62,437 bases of DNA from Microbacterium sp. 5K110 (GCF_005774735.1 NZ_VBUM01000009.1:1-62437), one strand, 5' to 3'. Positions 8,801 through 19,837 are shown, counted from the first letter of the stretch. The notes: generated by a model not told the origin, from the sequence alone. A program made the numbers and translations.

Positions 8801-10552
8801 TCAGAGCGGAGGTGCCGCGATCGCGCTGCCGCCGGCGGGAACGCGCAGCCGATCGCCGTCGAGCACCGCGCCCTCGACAGTGGCCAGCAGGATCCCCGCA
8901 CCGGATGCCACGGACACCGCGGCCTCGGCATCCGACAGGTTGACGATCACGACGAGCGCACCGCGACGGAGTTCGTACACGCGGCCACCCTCGGCCTCGA
9001 CAGCCCGCGCCGACAGACCGTGACGTGACGGGTCGGTGAACTCGGGGCGCGCGCGCCGGAGCTTCGCGAGCTCCCGGTACAGCGCCAGCAGGTCGGCGTG
9101 ACCCTCACGGCCCGGCTCGGCCCAGTCGAGCTTCGACCGCCGGAAGGTCTCGGGATCCTGCGGGTCGGGGACGACCGACTCGTCCCAGCCCATCTTCTCG
9201 AACTCGGCCACACGGCCCTTCGCCGTCGCTTCGCCGAGCTCGGGCTCGGGGTGCGAGGTGAAGAACTGCCACGGGGTCGTGGCGCCCCACTCCTCGCCCA
9301 TGAACAGCATCGGAGTCCCCGGTGCCGTGAGCGTGAGCACGGCGGCCGCGGCGAGCCGGTCGAACGACAGCGTCTGCGAGAGCCGGTCGCCCGCGGCACG
9401 GTTGCCGATCTGGTCGTGGTCCTGCGCAAAGGTCACCAGGCGCCAGTTCGGCACGGCGTCGGGAATCGGATGCCCGTGCTTCTCGCCGCGGAACGACGAG
9501 TAGGTGCCGTCGTGGAAGAACCCGCTCTCCGACACCTTGCGGAACGCGTCGAGGTCGGCGAAGTCCTCGTAGTAGCCGACCGTCTCGCCGCTCAGCGCCA
9601 CGTGCGCCGTGTGGTGCCAATCGTCCGACCACTGCGCCGTGAGCCCATACCCGCCCGCCTCGCGCGGCAGGATCAGCTTCGGATCGTTCATGTCGGACTC
9701 GGCGATCGTGGTGAGCGGGATGCCGCGGTGCGCCGACAGCGAGTCTGTACCCTCGGCGATCTCTTGCAGCACGTGCACCGGGCGATGGTCGAGCAGGGCG
9801 TGCACGGCATCCAATCGGAGTCCGTCGACGCGGTAGTCGCGCATCCACATCAGCGCGTTCTCGACGATGTAGGAGCGCACGGCATCCTCGTCGAGGTTGA
9901 CCGAGTCGCCCCACGTGTTGCGGCTGCCCTCGCGCAGGTACGGACCGAACTCGGGCAGGTAGTTGCCCGACGGCCCGAGGTGGTTGTAGACCACGTCCTG
10001 GATGACGGCGAGACCGGCCGCGTGGGCGGCGTCGACGAACCGCTGGTACGCGGCGGGCCCACCGTAGGCCTCGTGCACGGTGTACCAGAGCACCCCGTCG
10101 TACCCCCAGTTCCACGTGCCGTTGAAGCCGTTGACCGGCAGCAGTTCGACGTGGGTGACCCCGAGGTCGACGAGATGGTCGAGGCGTCCGATCGCGGCAT
10201 CCAGAGTGCCTTCCGGCGTGAAGGTGCCGAGGTGCAGTTCGTAGATGAGGCCGCCGGCGAGCTGTCGTCCGGTCCAGGCGGCATCCGTCCAGGAGAAGGT
10301 CGACGGGTCGAACCACGCGGATGCCTCGTGCACACCGGCGGGCTGCCGGCGCGAGCGCGGGTCGGGGCGCACGTCGTCGCCGTCGCCGAGCACGAAGCCG
10401 TAGCGCTCCCCGTCGGCGAGGCGCACGTCGGCGCCCCACCAGCCGCCGTCCGCCGCGGACATCTCGACGTCCTCGACGACGTTCGAGCCGCTCTCGTCCA
10501 ACCGCCGCAGCCGCACGCGGCCCGCCTTGGGTGCCCACACCTCGATGCTCAT
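8801..10552 (-). CDS. treZ: Malto-oligosyltrehalose trehalohydrolase
   Basis: A 583-aa GH13 enzyme that releases trehalose from maltooligosyltrehalose in the cytoplasm. It has an N-terminal beta-sandwich (1-95), a (beta/alpha)8 barrel with DVVYNHLG at 186, and a C-terminal beta domain. The catalytic triad is visible: Asp248 in [11 protein letters not shown], Glu285 in TIAESDMND, and Asp380 in QDHDQIGN. The ATG has GGAGGA 6 bp upstream. It is the last gene of the treX-treY-treZ set and is separated from treY by a large inverted repeat. Confidence 0.95.
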   Translation of the reverse strand: MSIEVWAPKAGRVRLRRLDESGSNVVEDVEMSAADGGWWGADVRLADGERYGFVLGDGDDVRPDPRSRRQPAGVHEASAWFDPSTFSWTDAAWTGRQLAGGLIYELHLGTFTPEGTLDAAIGRLDHLVDLGVTHVELLPVNGFNGTWNWGYDGVLWYTVHEAYGGPAAYQRFVDAAHAAGLAVIQDVVYNHLGPSGNYLPEFGPYLREGSRNTWGDSVNLDEDAVRSYIVENALMWMRDYRVDGLRLDAVHALLDHRPVHVLQEIAEGTDSLSAHRGIPLTTIAESDMNDPKLILPREAGGYGLTAQWSDDWHHTAHVALSGETVGYYEDFADLDAFRKVSESGFFHDGTYSSFRGEKHGHPIPDAVPNWRLVTFAQDHDQIGNRAAGDRLSQTLSFDRLAAAAVLTLTAPGTPMLFMGEEWGATTPWQFFTSHPEPELGEATAKGRVAEFEKMGWDESVVPDPQDPETFRRSKLDWAEPGREGHADLLALYRELAKLRRARPEFTDPSRHGLSARAVEAEGGRVYELRRGALVVIVNLSDAEAAVSVASGAGILLATVEGAVLDGDRLRVPAGGSAIAAPPL

Positions 10553-10574
10553 GGCATCCTCCTCCTCTGCCTCA

Positions 10575-10639
10575 CGCGTGAGGGGTCAATTTCTGTCGCT
10601 TAGGGGGCTGCGAGGCGACAGAAAATGACCCCTCGCGCG
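10575..10639. repeat. Long imperfect palindrome between treY and treZ
   Basis: Arms at 10580-10599 and 10615-10634 pair over 20 bp with one mismatch (core GAGGGGTCA and TTCTGTCGC). With one G-T pair the stem extends to 25 bp (10575-10639). The loop is 15 nt. It lies inside a same-strand gene pair, so it may be an mRNA processing or stability element or a REP-like unit rather than a full terminator. Confidence 0.75.
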
Positions 10640-10647
10640 CCCGGGAA

Positions 10648-13074
10648 TCAGGAGCAGGCCGGTTCGTCGACCAGCAGCGCCACGGGCAGATCCTGCAGCA
10701 GCTCCGACAGCAGCACCGGGCCGCCGGGGTACCGACGACCGGTCAGTACGTCGACGGCGGGCACGTCGGGGCGCAGCAGCACCGTGTCGCGCCAGCCGCC
10801 CGCGGCGCGCAGTCCGTGCGGCAGCCGCGTCGCCACCGCCGAGACACCGCCGCGGTCGAAGGCGACGACATGACCGGATGCCGCGCCCGCGGCCTCGAGC
10901 GGACGGTACAGCGAGAAGTGCTCGGGGCAGTCGCGGCGCACGCGCAGCGCGCGGGAAGTGACGAGCAGCTTCGCCGCGCCCGTGGCATCCACCGCCGGCA
11001 CCGACGCCCCCTCGGCGTCGATCTCGGCGAGCAGACGGGCCCGCTCGGCGAAGTCGACGGGGCGACGGTTGTCGGGGTCGACGAGCGACTGCTCCCACAG
11101 CTCCGAGCCCTGGTAGACGTCGGGAACGCCGGGTCCGGCGATCTGCAGCAGCTTCGCCGCGAGGCCGTTCGACCACCCGTCGGCCGCGATCTCGTCGACG
11201 AAGGCGCGCACGCGCTCCGCGGCGGGACCGGTCGCGGCATCCACGAGGGCGTGCATGCGCTGCTCGAACGCCTCGTCCTGCTCCCACCAGCCGGTGACCT
11301 CGGACGCCTCGCGCGCGGCCTTCTCGGCGTAGGCGTGCAGACGCTCGCGGTAGTCCGCGAGGCCCGCGGGAGTGGAGGCCGACGCCGGCCACGCGCCCAC
11401 GATCGCCTGCCACAGCAGCGCGTCGAAGGGGCCGTGTCCGGTGGAGGCGATGCCGCGGAACTCTGTCAGCACCTCGTCCCAGCGCTCGGGGATCTCGGCC
11501 AGCACGGCGATTCGGGCGCGGGTGTCTTCGCCGCGCTTGGTGTCGTGGGTCGACAGCGTCGTCATGGCCGTGGGCCACGAGGCCTGACGGCCCGCCTGCG
11601 CGGAGTGGAAACCGGCGACGTCGAGCGCGAACTGCGCCGGGTCCCCGCCCACCTCGGTGAGCGAGCCCAGGCGTGTGAAGCGGTAGAACGCGGTGTCTTC
11701 GACGCCCTTGGCCATGACCGGGCCCGTGGTCTGCTGGAAGCGCCACGCGATCTCGAGCGAGGTGTCGGTGAGCGCCGGAACGAGCGCCTCGATCACGTCA
11801 CCGAGCTCGGGGCGAAGGATCTCGGCCTCGCCGACCGCGGCGTCGAACCGGTCACGTCCGGCGGGGAGGTAGGAGCGGTACACCGGGAAGCACGCGAGGA
11901 TCTCGGCGAGCGCGTCCTGCAGCACGGCCGGTTCGAATTCGCTCCTGATGCCCTCCGGGAGCCCGCGGACGATCCGGCGGATCTCCGACACCTGGATCGT
12001 GTCGGCGATGCGGCGCTTGGTGTCGTGGATGAGGTCGTGCCAGCCGGTCAGCGTCTCGAGCCCGGTGTCGGCCCGCAGCCGCGCGTCGAGCGCGTCGAGC
12101 GCCGCCTCGCCGGCCGCGTCGGTGAGCACGCGGTCGACCTCGGCGAGAGCGTCGTACCCCGTGGTCCCGGCGGTCTTCCACCACGACGGCAGAGCCTCAC
12201 CGTGCTCGAGGATCTTCTCCACGAGCACGTACCCGGCCTCGGGGGCGCCGGCCTCGGCGAGCGCCGCGCCGAGGCGGTCGAGGTAGCCACCGGGGTCGAC
12301 GAGACCGTCCGGGTGGTCCACACGGAGCCCGTCGGCGAGCCCCTCGCGCACCCAGCGCAGGATCTCGGCGTGCGTGGCCGCGAAGACCTCGGGGCGCTCG
12401 ACCCGCACGCCCGCGAGGGTCGTGACGGCGAAGAAGCGGCGGTAGTTCAGCTCGGCGGCTTCGTCCTGCCAGAAACGCAGTTCGAAGTTCTGCGCCGCCA
12501 GCAGAGCGGTGATCGCATCGCGCGAACCTGCGACCGCGGCATCCGTGCCCGTTCCCGGAGCCGCGGGGAACGCGTGGTCGTAGTAGCGGATCAGCCCGTC
12601 GGGGGCGTCGGCGGCGGGCGTCGGGTCGTACGAGATCTCGCCGATCACTTCGGCGAGGTCGGCGCTGAGCACCGGCACGCGCACTCGACCGTTTCCGAAC
12701 TCCCAGTCGATGTCGAACGCGGTGGCGTGCGCGGACGCACGCCCCTGACGCAGCACGTCCCACCACCACGCGTTGGCGCGCGGGTCCGAGACGCCCATGT
12801 GGTTGGGCACGATGTCGATCAGGATGCCGAGACCCTCGGCGCGGGCCTTCACCGCGAAGCGCTCAAGGCCCTCGGCGCCGCCGCGCGCGGGATCCACGCG
12901 CGTGACGTCGACCACGTCGTACCCGTGGTCGGAGCCCGGCGTCGCCTCGAGCAGCGGGGAGAGATAGGCCCAGGACACCCCGAGATCACGGAGGTAGCCC
13001 GTGATCTCGGCGGCGTCATCGAGGGGGAAGGATTCGCGGATCTGCAGGCGGTAGGTCGAAAGCGGATGCCGCAT
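10648..13074 (-). CDS. treY: Malto-oligosyltrehalose synthase
   Basis: An 808-aa GH13 isomerase that turns the reducing-end alpha-1,4 bond of maltodextrins into an alpha,alpha-1,1 bond, making the TreZ substrate. It begins with the family hallmark STYRLQ and then has DIVPNHMGVSDP. The barrel carries LRVDHPDGLVDPGGYL (nucleophile Asp), a VEKIL segment (acid/base Glu), and a late LSTHDTKRGEDTRARI motif typical of TreY. The start is 6 bp after the treX stop with no clear ribosome site, so it is probably translated by coupling. Confidence 0.95.
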   Translation of the reverse strand: MRHPLSTYRLQIRESFPLDDAAEITGYLRDLGVSWAYLSPLLEATPGSDHGYDVVDVTRVDPARGGAEGLERFAVKARAEGLGILIDIVPNHMGVSDPRANAWWWDVLRQGRASAHATAFDIDWEFGNGRVRVPVLSADLAEVIGEISYDPTPAADAPDGLIRYYDHAFPAAPGTGTDAAVAGSRDAITALLAAQNFELRFWQDEAAELNYRRFFAVTTLAGVRVERPEVFAATHAEILRWVREGLADGLRVDHPDGLVDPGGYLDRLGAALAEAGAPEAGYVLVEKILEHGEALPSWWKTAGTTGYDALAEVDRVLTDAAGEAALDALDARLRADTGLETLTGWHDLIHDTKRRIADTIQVSEIRRIVRGLPEGIRSEFEPAVLQDALAEILACFPVYRSYLPAGRDRFDAAVGEAEILRPELGDVIEALVPALTDTSLEIAWRFQQTTGPVMAKGVEDTAFYRFTRLGSLTEVGGDPAQFALDVAGFHSAQAGRQASWPTAMTTLSTHDTKRGEDTRARIAVLAEIPERWDEVLTEFRGIASTGHGPFDALLWQAIVGAWPASASTPAGLADYRERLHAYAEKAAREASEVTGWWEQDEAFEQRMHALVDAATGPAAERVRAFVDEIAADGWSNGLAAKLLQIAGPGVPDVYQGSELWEQSLVDPDNRRPVDFAERARLLAEIDAEGASVPAVDATGAAKLLVTSRALRVRRDCPEHFSLYRPLEAAGAASGHVVAFDRGGVSAVATRLPHGLRAAGGWRDTVLLRPDVPAVDVLTGRRYPGGPVLLSELLQDLPVALLVDEPACS

Positions 13075-13080
13075 TCTGAA

Positions 13081-15294
<2,214 letters not shown>

Positions 15295-15301
15295 GTCGCT
15301 C

Positions 15302-15307
15302 ACGATA
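15302..15307 (-). promoter_or_regulatory. -10 hexamer for the tre operon
   Basis: TATCGT read on the minus strand, 7 bp before the GTG at 15294. Confidence 0.5.
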
Positions 15308-15382
15308 GACCAGCCCTGCGACACGCGACTGCCGGGGCCGCATCCGTTGACACCCCCACCCCCGCGGACTATGCGAATTCGC

Positions 15383-15883
15383 TCAGGCTCGTTCGGGCGG
15401 ATGCTGCAGCAGATCGATGCGCTCGTCGAGATAGCCGGCCAGCGGCACGTACCCTCCCCGCGCGCTCCACCGCACCGCCGGTTCCCCGTCGCGGAGGGCG
15501 AGCGGCGCGCTCCTGTCGTCGAGCGCACCGAGATCCACGGGCTGCCAACCGATGTGGACCGTCTCGCCCTCCGGGACGCCGCCCCGCTCGGCCGCGGCCG
15601 CCAGTTCGGCACGGCGCCGCTGCGATTCCGCGGGGAAGCCGCGCCGCACCTCGGCCCGCGAACGGACGATGTCGCCGGTGGACAGCACCGCCTCATCAGT
15701 GAGCAGCAGCACGCCCAGGTGCCAGGCCCGCCCGCGATCGACGATGCGGGGGGCGCGCGGGATGCCGAGGAAACGGCGCCCCTCCTGCAGGTCGCCCAAC
15801 CGCTCGCGCGGCGCGTCGACGAGCCGGCTCCGTGCCGCGGCGAGCAGTTCCTCCACGCGGGCGATGGCGTCGGGGCCGGTCAT
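15383..15883 (-). CDS. Conserved hypothetical protein
   Basis: A 166-aa protein that I do not recognise. It has an N-terminal helix (DAIARVEELLAAARSRL), then RRFLGIPRAPRIVDRGRAWHLGVLLLTDEAVLSTGDIVR, a charged helix, and a C-terminal beta-rich part (ETVHIGWQPVDLG, WSARGGYVPLAGYLDERI). There is no signal peptide or membrane segment. Its ATG overlaps the stop of the upstream gene in an ATGA, so the two are translationally coupled and probably act together. Confidence 0.7.
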   Translation of the reverse strand: MTGPDAIARVEELLAAARSRLVDAPRERLGDLQEGRRFLGIPRAPRIVDRGRAWHLGVLLLTDEAVLSTGDIVRSRAEVRRGFPAESQRRRAELAAAAERGGVPEGETVHIGWQPVDLGALDDRSAPLALRDGEPAVRWSARGGYVPLAGYLDERIDLLQHPPERA

Positions 15884-16734
15884 GCGGTCGTCTCCTCGGC
15901 GGCCGCGGAGCGGGCGCGATCGAGGGAGCGTTCCGCCGCATCAGCGGTCTCACGCGCCGTCGACGTCTCGCGCTCGGCCTCCCGCAGCGCCGCCTCGGCG
16001 GCGGTGGCATCCTGCTCCACGCGCGGGATCTCGGCGCGCAGGCCCGCCACCCGCTCCCGGACCCGGTCCGCGTGCTCGCGCGCGGTCGCCTCCCGCGCCC
16101 GCGCCCCCGTGAGCGTGCGGTCGGCGTCGGCGCGAGCGCGCTCCGCGTCGCGCACGGCGCGTTCCGCGGCTTTCCGGGCCCGCCGCTGAGCGAGATCGTC
16201 CGGGGCGGGGCCCTCCATCGCGGATGCCGAGGCGTCGGGCACCGACCCGGCCACCGCGCGGGCCGGGTCGGTGTCGTCCGCGAGGTCGAGGGAGGCCACC
16301 AATCGGCCGGTGAGCACGAGAGCGGCGGCGTGCGGGTCGATGACGGCGGCGTTGACGGTCTTCTCCACGGCGTCGCGCATCGCCGAGCTGAGGGTGACCC
16401 CCGCGTCCGCGGCGAGGTCGACCGCCCGTCGGGCGAGGGCAGCGACCAGCTGCCGCCGTTGACGTCCGAGACGAGCGAGCTCGGCGGCATCCGCGTCGTC
16501 CTGCGCCTCGCGCAGCGCCCGCGAGAGCTCGACGGCCTCGGCGAGCTGTCCGTCGCGCGCGAGCAGGTTGACCGCCCACGCCGCGAGGGTCGGCTTGCGC
16601 AGGCGCGCGATGCGCGTCCCCACGGCTCCTCCCACCTCGGCGGCACGCGCGTCGCGCGCCGCGGTGAAACCCGCGGGAGGAAGGGCGAGCAGGTCGGCCG
16701 CGACCTCGTCGAGGAGGGTGGCCGCGTCGCTCAT
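15880..16734 (-). CDS. Coiled-coil conserved hypothetical protein
   Basis: A 284-aa protein. Residues 1-150 are helical with a conserved-looking block RIARLRKPTLAAWAVNLLARD. Residues about 175-284 are a long Ala/Arg/Glu-rich coiled coil. There is no transmembrane segment or known enzyme motif. The ATG at 16734 has GGAGGG directly against it, too close for a ribosome site, and CACAAT 6 bp upstream, so a leaderless start is likely. It forms a two-gene unit with the 166-aa gene through an ATGA overlap. Confidence 0.72.
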   Translation of the reverse strand: MSDAATLLDEVAADLLALPPAGFTAARDARAAEVGGAVGTRIARLRKPTLAAWAVNLLARDGQLAEAVELSRALREAQDDADAAELARLGRQRRQLVAALARRAVDLAADAGVTLSSAMRDAVEKTVNAAVIDPHAAALVLTGRLVASLDLADDTDPARAVAGSVPDASASAMEGPAPDDLAQRRARKAAERAVRDAERARADADRTLTGARAREATAREHADRVRERVAGLRAEIPRVEQDATAAEAALREAERETSTARETADAAERSLDRARSAAAEETTA

Positions 16735-16756
16735 CCCTCCATTGTGACGCGTGCGG

Positions 16757-17434
16757 TCAGAGCGGGACCACCCCGGGGCGTGGACCCCGGATCTGCCGAT
16801 GCAGGCGCTCCATGCGCGCGTCGAGCTCCGCCGCGGTCTCTGCGGCATCCTTCAACTCGGCAAGGAGGTCGTCCGGGACGAGCCGGTCGTACTTGTAGTA
16901 GATCTTGTGCTCGAGACTCGCCCAGAAGTCCATCGCGATCGTTCGGAACTGCACCTCGACCGGGACGTCGACCCGTCCGGTCGACAGGAACACCGGCACA
17001 TCGACGATCACGTGCAGACTCTTGTAGCCGTTCGCCTTCGGCCGGGCGATGTAGTCCTTGACGTCGCGCACGGTGATGTCGTCCTGCTGCGTCAACAGGT
17101 TCGAAAGACGGTAGGCGTCGTCGATGAAACTGCAGGTGATCCGAATGCCGGCGATGTCGGTGATGGCGCTCCGGATGGAGTCGAAGTCGGGCTCGATGCC
17201 CTTCCGCCGCACCTTGTCGACGAGGCTGTCGGGGGACTTCACGCGACTGGAGACGTGCTCGATCGGGTTGTAATCGTGCATCTCCTGGAACTCCTCGCGA
17301 AGGATCGAGATCTTCGTCTCGACTTCGGCGAGACCGAAGCGGTACTCCATGAGGAAGCGTTGGAACTCGTCGCGCAAGGCACGCAGAGACGCTCCGGACA
17401 CCGTGATCTGCTGATCGTCCAGCGGGTCGGACAT
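16757..17434 (-). CDS. Small alarmone synthetase (RelA/SpoT-domain GTP pyrophosphokinase)
   Basis: A 225-aa single-domain (p)ppGpp synthetase. It transfers pyrophosphate from ATP to the 3' OH of GDP or GTP. The synthetase core spans about residues 60-185: SSRVKSPDS at 62, the conserved Asp-containing ITDIAGIRI at 91, the G-loop GYKSLH at 136-141, and EVQFRT at 160-165. There is no HD hydrolase, TGS or ACT domain, so it is a stand-alone SAS-type enzyme. The ATG at 17434 follows TAGCGT by 7 bp. Confidence 0.9.
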   Translation of the reverse strand: MSDPLDDQQITVSGASLRALRDEFQRFLMEYRFGLAEVETKISILREEFQEMHDYNPIEHVSSRVKSPDSLVDKVRRKGIEPDFDSIRSAITDIAGIRITCSFIDDAYRLSNLLTQQDDITVRDVKDYIARPKANGYKSLHVIVDVPVFLSTGRVDVPVEVQFRTIAMDFWASLEHKIYYKYDRLVPDDLLAELKDAAETAAELDARMERLHRQIRGPRPGVVPL

Positions 17435-17441
17435 GATCCAG

Positions 17442-17447
17442 ACGCTA
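17442..17447 (-). promoter_or_regulatory. -10 hexamer for the alarmone synthetase gene
   Basis: TAGCGT on the minus strand, 7 bp before the ATG; a leaderless arrangement. Confidence 0.55.
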
Positions 17448-17475
17448 GCGGCGCCGGCTACGAGGGTGCTGGGAG

Positions 17476-17613
17476 TCACTCCCCCGGGTGCTCGGAGCTG
17501 CGTGGCATCAGCTCGCCGTCGATGACGTCGATCCCCATCAGCTGATCGAAGACTCCGGGGAGGTCTGCGGGCTCTTCGGGCTCCGGGACCGAGGGGAAAC
17601 GGGGGGCGCTCAC
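17476..17613 (-). CDS. Small acidic hypothetical protein (45 aa)
   Basis: A short open frame starting with GTG and preceded by GGAAGGA with about 6 bp spacing, a strong ribosome site for this window. The product is acidic and proline-rich at the N-terminus (FPSVPEPEEPADLPG), then VFDQLMGIDVIDGELM. I do not recognise it. It lies upstream of the alarmone synthetase gene on the same strand and divergent from the first 105-aa paralogue. The ribosome site and third-position GC preference argue for a real gene. Confidence 0.55.
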   Translation of the reverse strand: MSAPRFPSVPEPEEPADLPGVFDQLMGIDVIDGELMPRSSEHPGE

Positions 17614-17720
17614 GCGGCATCCTTCCGTGGACTACTCCCCACCGTTGCAGAACCCCCGGGCGAGAGGGGGTGGCCTTGACACCCCCTGAGTGGGCGTTTA
17701 GAGCCTGACGCGACCGCCGC

Positions 17721-17726
17721 TATCGT
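17721..17726 (+). promoter_or_regulatory. -10 hexamer of a leaderless promoter
   Basis: TATCGT followed by 7 bp and the ATG at 17734. A second possible promoter, TTGACA-N17-TAGAGC, lies just upstream near 17676-17704. Confidence 0.5.
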
Positions 17727-17733
17727 GGAGGGC

Positions 17734-18060
17734 ATGGGCACGATCTTCTACGGCGGAGGCGGAACGGCCGTCCACATCGAGGACCGCGCGCTGGCGCACC
17801 TCAAGGTCGTCATCTCCACGAAGCTGCGCCGCGGCGAGAGCTTCACCCTGTCGTGGCAGCACCCCGAGGATCAGCCGCGGGGCCGCAGCACCCTGTGGCT
17901 GCACCCTGCCATCCCGCTTCGCTTCGTCTTCGATGACGCCGAGCCCACCACGCTCAGTCGCGAGTGGGTCGAGCGTCTGGTCGAATCCGCGAACTCGTCC
18001 GGAGGCATCATGCTGGTCTCCGAAGACATCGCTCCTGCCGACGACGCGCACAAGCGCTGA
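17734..18060 (+). CDS. DUF7882-like small protein, copy 1
   Basis: A 108-aa protein, the first of three paralogues within 1.1 kb. It has the shared plan GTIFYGGGG...HIEDRALAHLKVVISTKLRRGESF, then RSTLWLHPAIPLRFVF, then WVERLVESANSSGG. I recall such proteins in Microbacteriaceae, often mislabelled as ATP-dependent DNA ligase and now placed in a DUF (DUF7882); they are far too short for a ligase and lack the ligase KxDG lysine motif. The function is unknown. The ATG start fits a -10 box 7 bp upstream. Confidence 0.78.
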   Translation: MGTIFYGGGGTAVHIEDRALAHLKVVISTKLRRGESFTLSWQHPEDQPRGRSTLWLHPAIPLRFVFDDAEPTTLSREWVERLVESANSSGGIMLVSEDIAPADDAHKR

Positions 18061-18062
18061 GG

Positions 18063-18380
18063 TCACGCCTCTTCGACGAGGGTGTCCTCCGACGGCTCCG
18101 GCGTGATCGAGAGCCCGTTGGGCCCGGATGCCGCGAGCATGAGGTCTTCGACCCACACCCGGTTGATCCGCGGCTGACGGCTACCGTAGAAGTGGAACTG
18201 GATCGGCACCGAGGGGTGCATCCAGAAGCTCCGTCGGCCACTGCCGTCACCGACTTCGACGTCGAACATGAACGACTCGGAGCGACGCAGCTTGTTCATC
18301 ACGACGATGCGCAAGTGCGCCAACGTGCGGTCATCGATGTCGACGGCGTTGGCCACGGTGTCGTAGATGAATCGGCCCAT
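18063..18380 (-). CDS. DUF7882-like small protein, copy 2
   Basis: A 105-aa paralogue on the opposite strand, whose stop is 2 bp from that of copy 1. It keeps FIYDTVANAVDIDDRTLAHLRIVV, NKLRRSESF and SFWMHPSVPIQFHF, followed by RINRVWVEDLM. It is the most diverged of the three. An ATG start with TAGGCT 7 bp upstream suggests leaderless transcription. It diverges from copy 3, with about 110 bp between starts. The function is unknown. Confidence 0.78.
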   Translation of the reverse strand: MGRFIYDTVANAVDIDDRTLAHLRIVVMNKLRRSESFMFDVEVGDGSGRRSFWMHPSVPIQFHFYGSRQPRINRVWVEDLMLAASGPNGLSITPEPSEDTLVEEA

Positions 18381-18489
18381 GACGACGAGCCTATCCGAGA
18401 CGAACCGCCGGACGCCGCGCGGATGCCACGGCAGGGCCCGCGGAATCAACCCCCGGTTCCGGCGGGTGGGGCACGGATACCGTGAAGGA

Positions 18490-18807
18490 GTGGGAACCCT
18501 TTACTACGGCGACGTCGCGACTCCGATCGACATCGAGGATCGCGCTCTCGCTCACGTCAAGGTCGTCATTGCGACCAAGCTCCGCCGCGGCGAGAGCTTC
18601 ACGCTCTCCTGGACGCACGGACCCGGGCAGGAGGTGGGACGCAGCACCGTCTGGCTGCACCCCTCGATTCCGCTGCGATTCGTCTTCGACGATCCCGAAC
18701 CCGCCCTGCTCAGCCGGGCATGGGTGGAGGCCCTGGCGAACTCGGCGAACTCCTCGGGCGGGCTGTTGCTCGTTCCCGACCCGGCCGACGACGCCTCGGA
18801 CGACTGA
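18490..18807 (+). CDS. DUF7882-like small protein, copy 3
   Basis: A 105-aa paralogue, closest to copy 1: both share IEDRALAHLKVV/ALAHVKVV, TKLRRGESFTLSW, LWLHP or VWLHP, IPLRFVFDD and ANSSGG. The GTG start at 18490 follows TACCGT by 6 bp. The overlapping AAGGAG is too close to act as a ribosome site. Its stop is 1 bp from that of the opposing 84-aa gene. A recent local duplication of copy 1 is likely. Confidence 0.78.
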   Translation: MGTLYYGDVATPIDIEDRALAHVKVVIATKLRRGESFTLSWTHGPGQEVGRSTVWLHPSIPLRFVFDDPEPALLSRAWVEALANSANSSGGLLLVPDPADDASDD

Positions 18808-18808
18808 C

Positions 18809-19063
18809 TCAGGGGAACCGCAGGTCGAGGACCTCTCGAGCGCCCTCTTCGACCGCGGTCGGGATCACCAGCGGACGCCCGGCCGAGAACGCCTCCCACT
18901 CGCGCAGGACCACCGTCTCGATGCGTACGGGGTCCTCACCCGGGTAGTCCAGGCACAGTCGCGAGACGACCGACCGCAGGGATGCCACAGGGATTCCGTC
19001 CACGGCTTGGACGGCGTCCACGGCGGTGGCGCGGGGGCGCGCCTCGATCGTGTTCTCGTCCAT
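18809..19063 (-). CDS. Small hypothetical helical protein
   Basis: An 84-aa protein predicted mostly helical: LRSVVSRLCLDYPGEDPVRIETVVLREWEAF, then RPLVIPTAVEEGAREVLDLR. The pattern recalls three-helix-bundle dimerisation proteins of actinobacteria, but I cannot assign it firmly. ATG start at 19063. It lies next to the MarR gene on the same strand, with a CTAG-N5-CTAG site between them. Confidence 0.6.
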   Translation of the reverse strand: MDENTIEARPRATAVDAVQAVDGIPVASLRSVVSRLCLDYPGEDPVRIETVVLREWEAFSAGRPLVIPTAVEEGAREVLDLRFP

Positions 19064-19113
19064 GTCTTCATGGTTTCACGGAGCTCGAACGATGCCTAAT
19101 ACTCCGAACTCGA

Positions 19114-19126
19114 CTAGTCTTCCTAG
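19114..19126. promoter_or_regulatory. CTAG-N5-CTAG site upstream of the 84-aa gene
   Basis: CTAGtcttcCTAG has the same spacing as the site at 7858. It lies 51 bp upstream of the minus-strand start at 19063 and just after the MarR stop. It may be an operator. Confidence 0.4.
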
Positions 19127-19153
19127 CTTCTTACGTGCCGTGAGGATCGAGGA

Positions 19154-19690
19154 TCAGAGCGTCACGTCGGCGTCGACGGGGACCTCGGAATGCGGGTCGA
19201 CCTGGTCGACGGCATCCTGCAATCTGCTCAAGCAAGCGATCACGGTGACGCATTCCTCGGGCGTCATGTCGACGACGGCGGACATCATCCGTGAGTGCAT
19301 GGAACCGAGGGTCGCGCGCACCTCGGCGTCGCTCGCGGCGGTCGCCACGACGTGGATGCTGCGGCGGTCGGTGGGGTGCGGCACGCGCGTGACGTGACCC
19401 GATTTCTCGAGCCGGTCGATGATCGCGGTCGTCGAGGCGGTGGAAACTCCCAGGTAGCGCGTCAATTCGCTCGGCGAGACCTGACGGCCCTGACCCGAGG
19501 CCCGCAACAGGAAGCGCAACACCAAGAGGTCGTTCTCGCCCATCGACATGGACTCGCGCGTCCGTCGACGCATCGCGACCTCGGCCGCGCGATAGACCCG
19601 GAAGGCCTGCAGGACTTCGACGGCACGTCGGCGACGGTCCTCTTCGGTCGTGTCATACCAATAGCGCGACGATTGCGAGCCGTTCTCCAC
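19154..19690 (-). CDS. MarR family transcriptional regulator
   Basis: A 178-aa dimeric winged-helix regulator. The DNA-binding domain spans about residues 60-120 (ENDLLVLRFLLRA, VSPSELTRYLGVSTASTTAIIDRLEKSGHVTR, wing HPTDRRSIHVVAT). Flanking helices form the dimer interface. The GTG start at 19690 has TAGGAT 6 bp upstream (leaderless). It diverges from a second MarR-like gene; the two share the strings SxASTTAxIDRL and DRRSI. The target is unknown; the nearby CTAG-spaced sites are candidates. Confidence 0.88.
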   Translation of the reverse strand: MENGSQSSRYWYDTTEEDRRRRAVEVLQAFRVYRAAEVAMRRRTRESMSMGENDLLVLRFLLRASGQGRQVSPSELTRYLGVSTASTTAIIDRLEKSGHVTRVPHPTDRRSIHVVATAASDAEVRATLGSMHSRMMSAVVDMTPEECVTVIACLSRLQDAVDQVDPHSEVPVDADVTL

Positions 19691-19837
19691 TTCGGCATCC
19701 TACGTCAGCCCGGCACGACGAGACCCTGCCTGCGAGCAGGGGCGGAAGATACGATGGTTGATCTATCGGTCGTCTAGTTGATGGCCTTCTGAGATACAAG
19801 TAACACGAACTATCCCGGCAGGGGGGTGACGAAGCGA

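Noticed and set aside
15295..15696. N-terminal extension of treX by up to 134 residues
   Set aside because: The extra part is Arg/Ser/Pro-rich, overlaps the real 166-aa gene on the same strand, and precedes a complete CBM48 start. A leaderless promoter fits the GTG at 15294.
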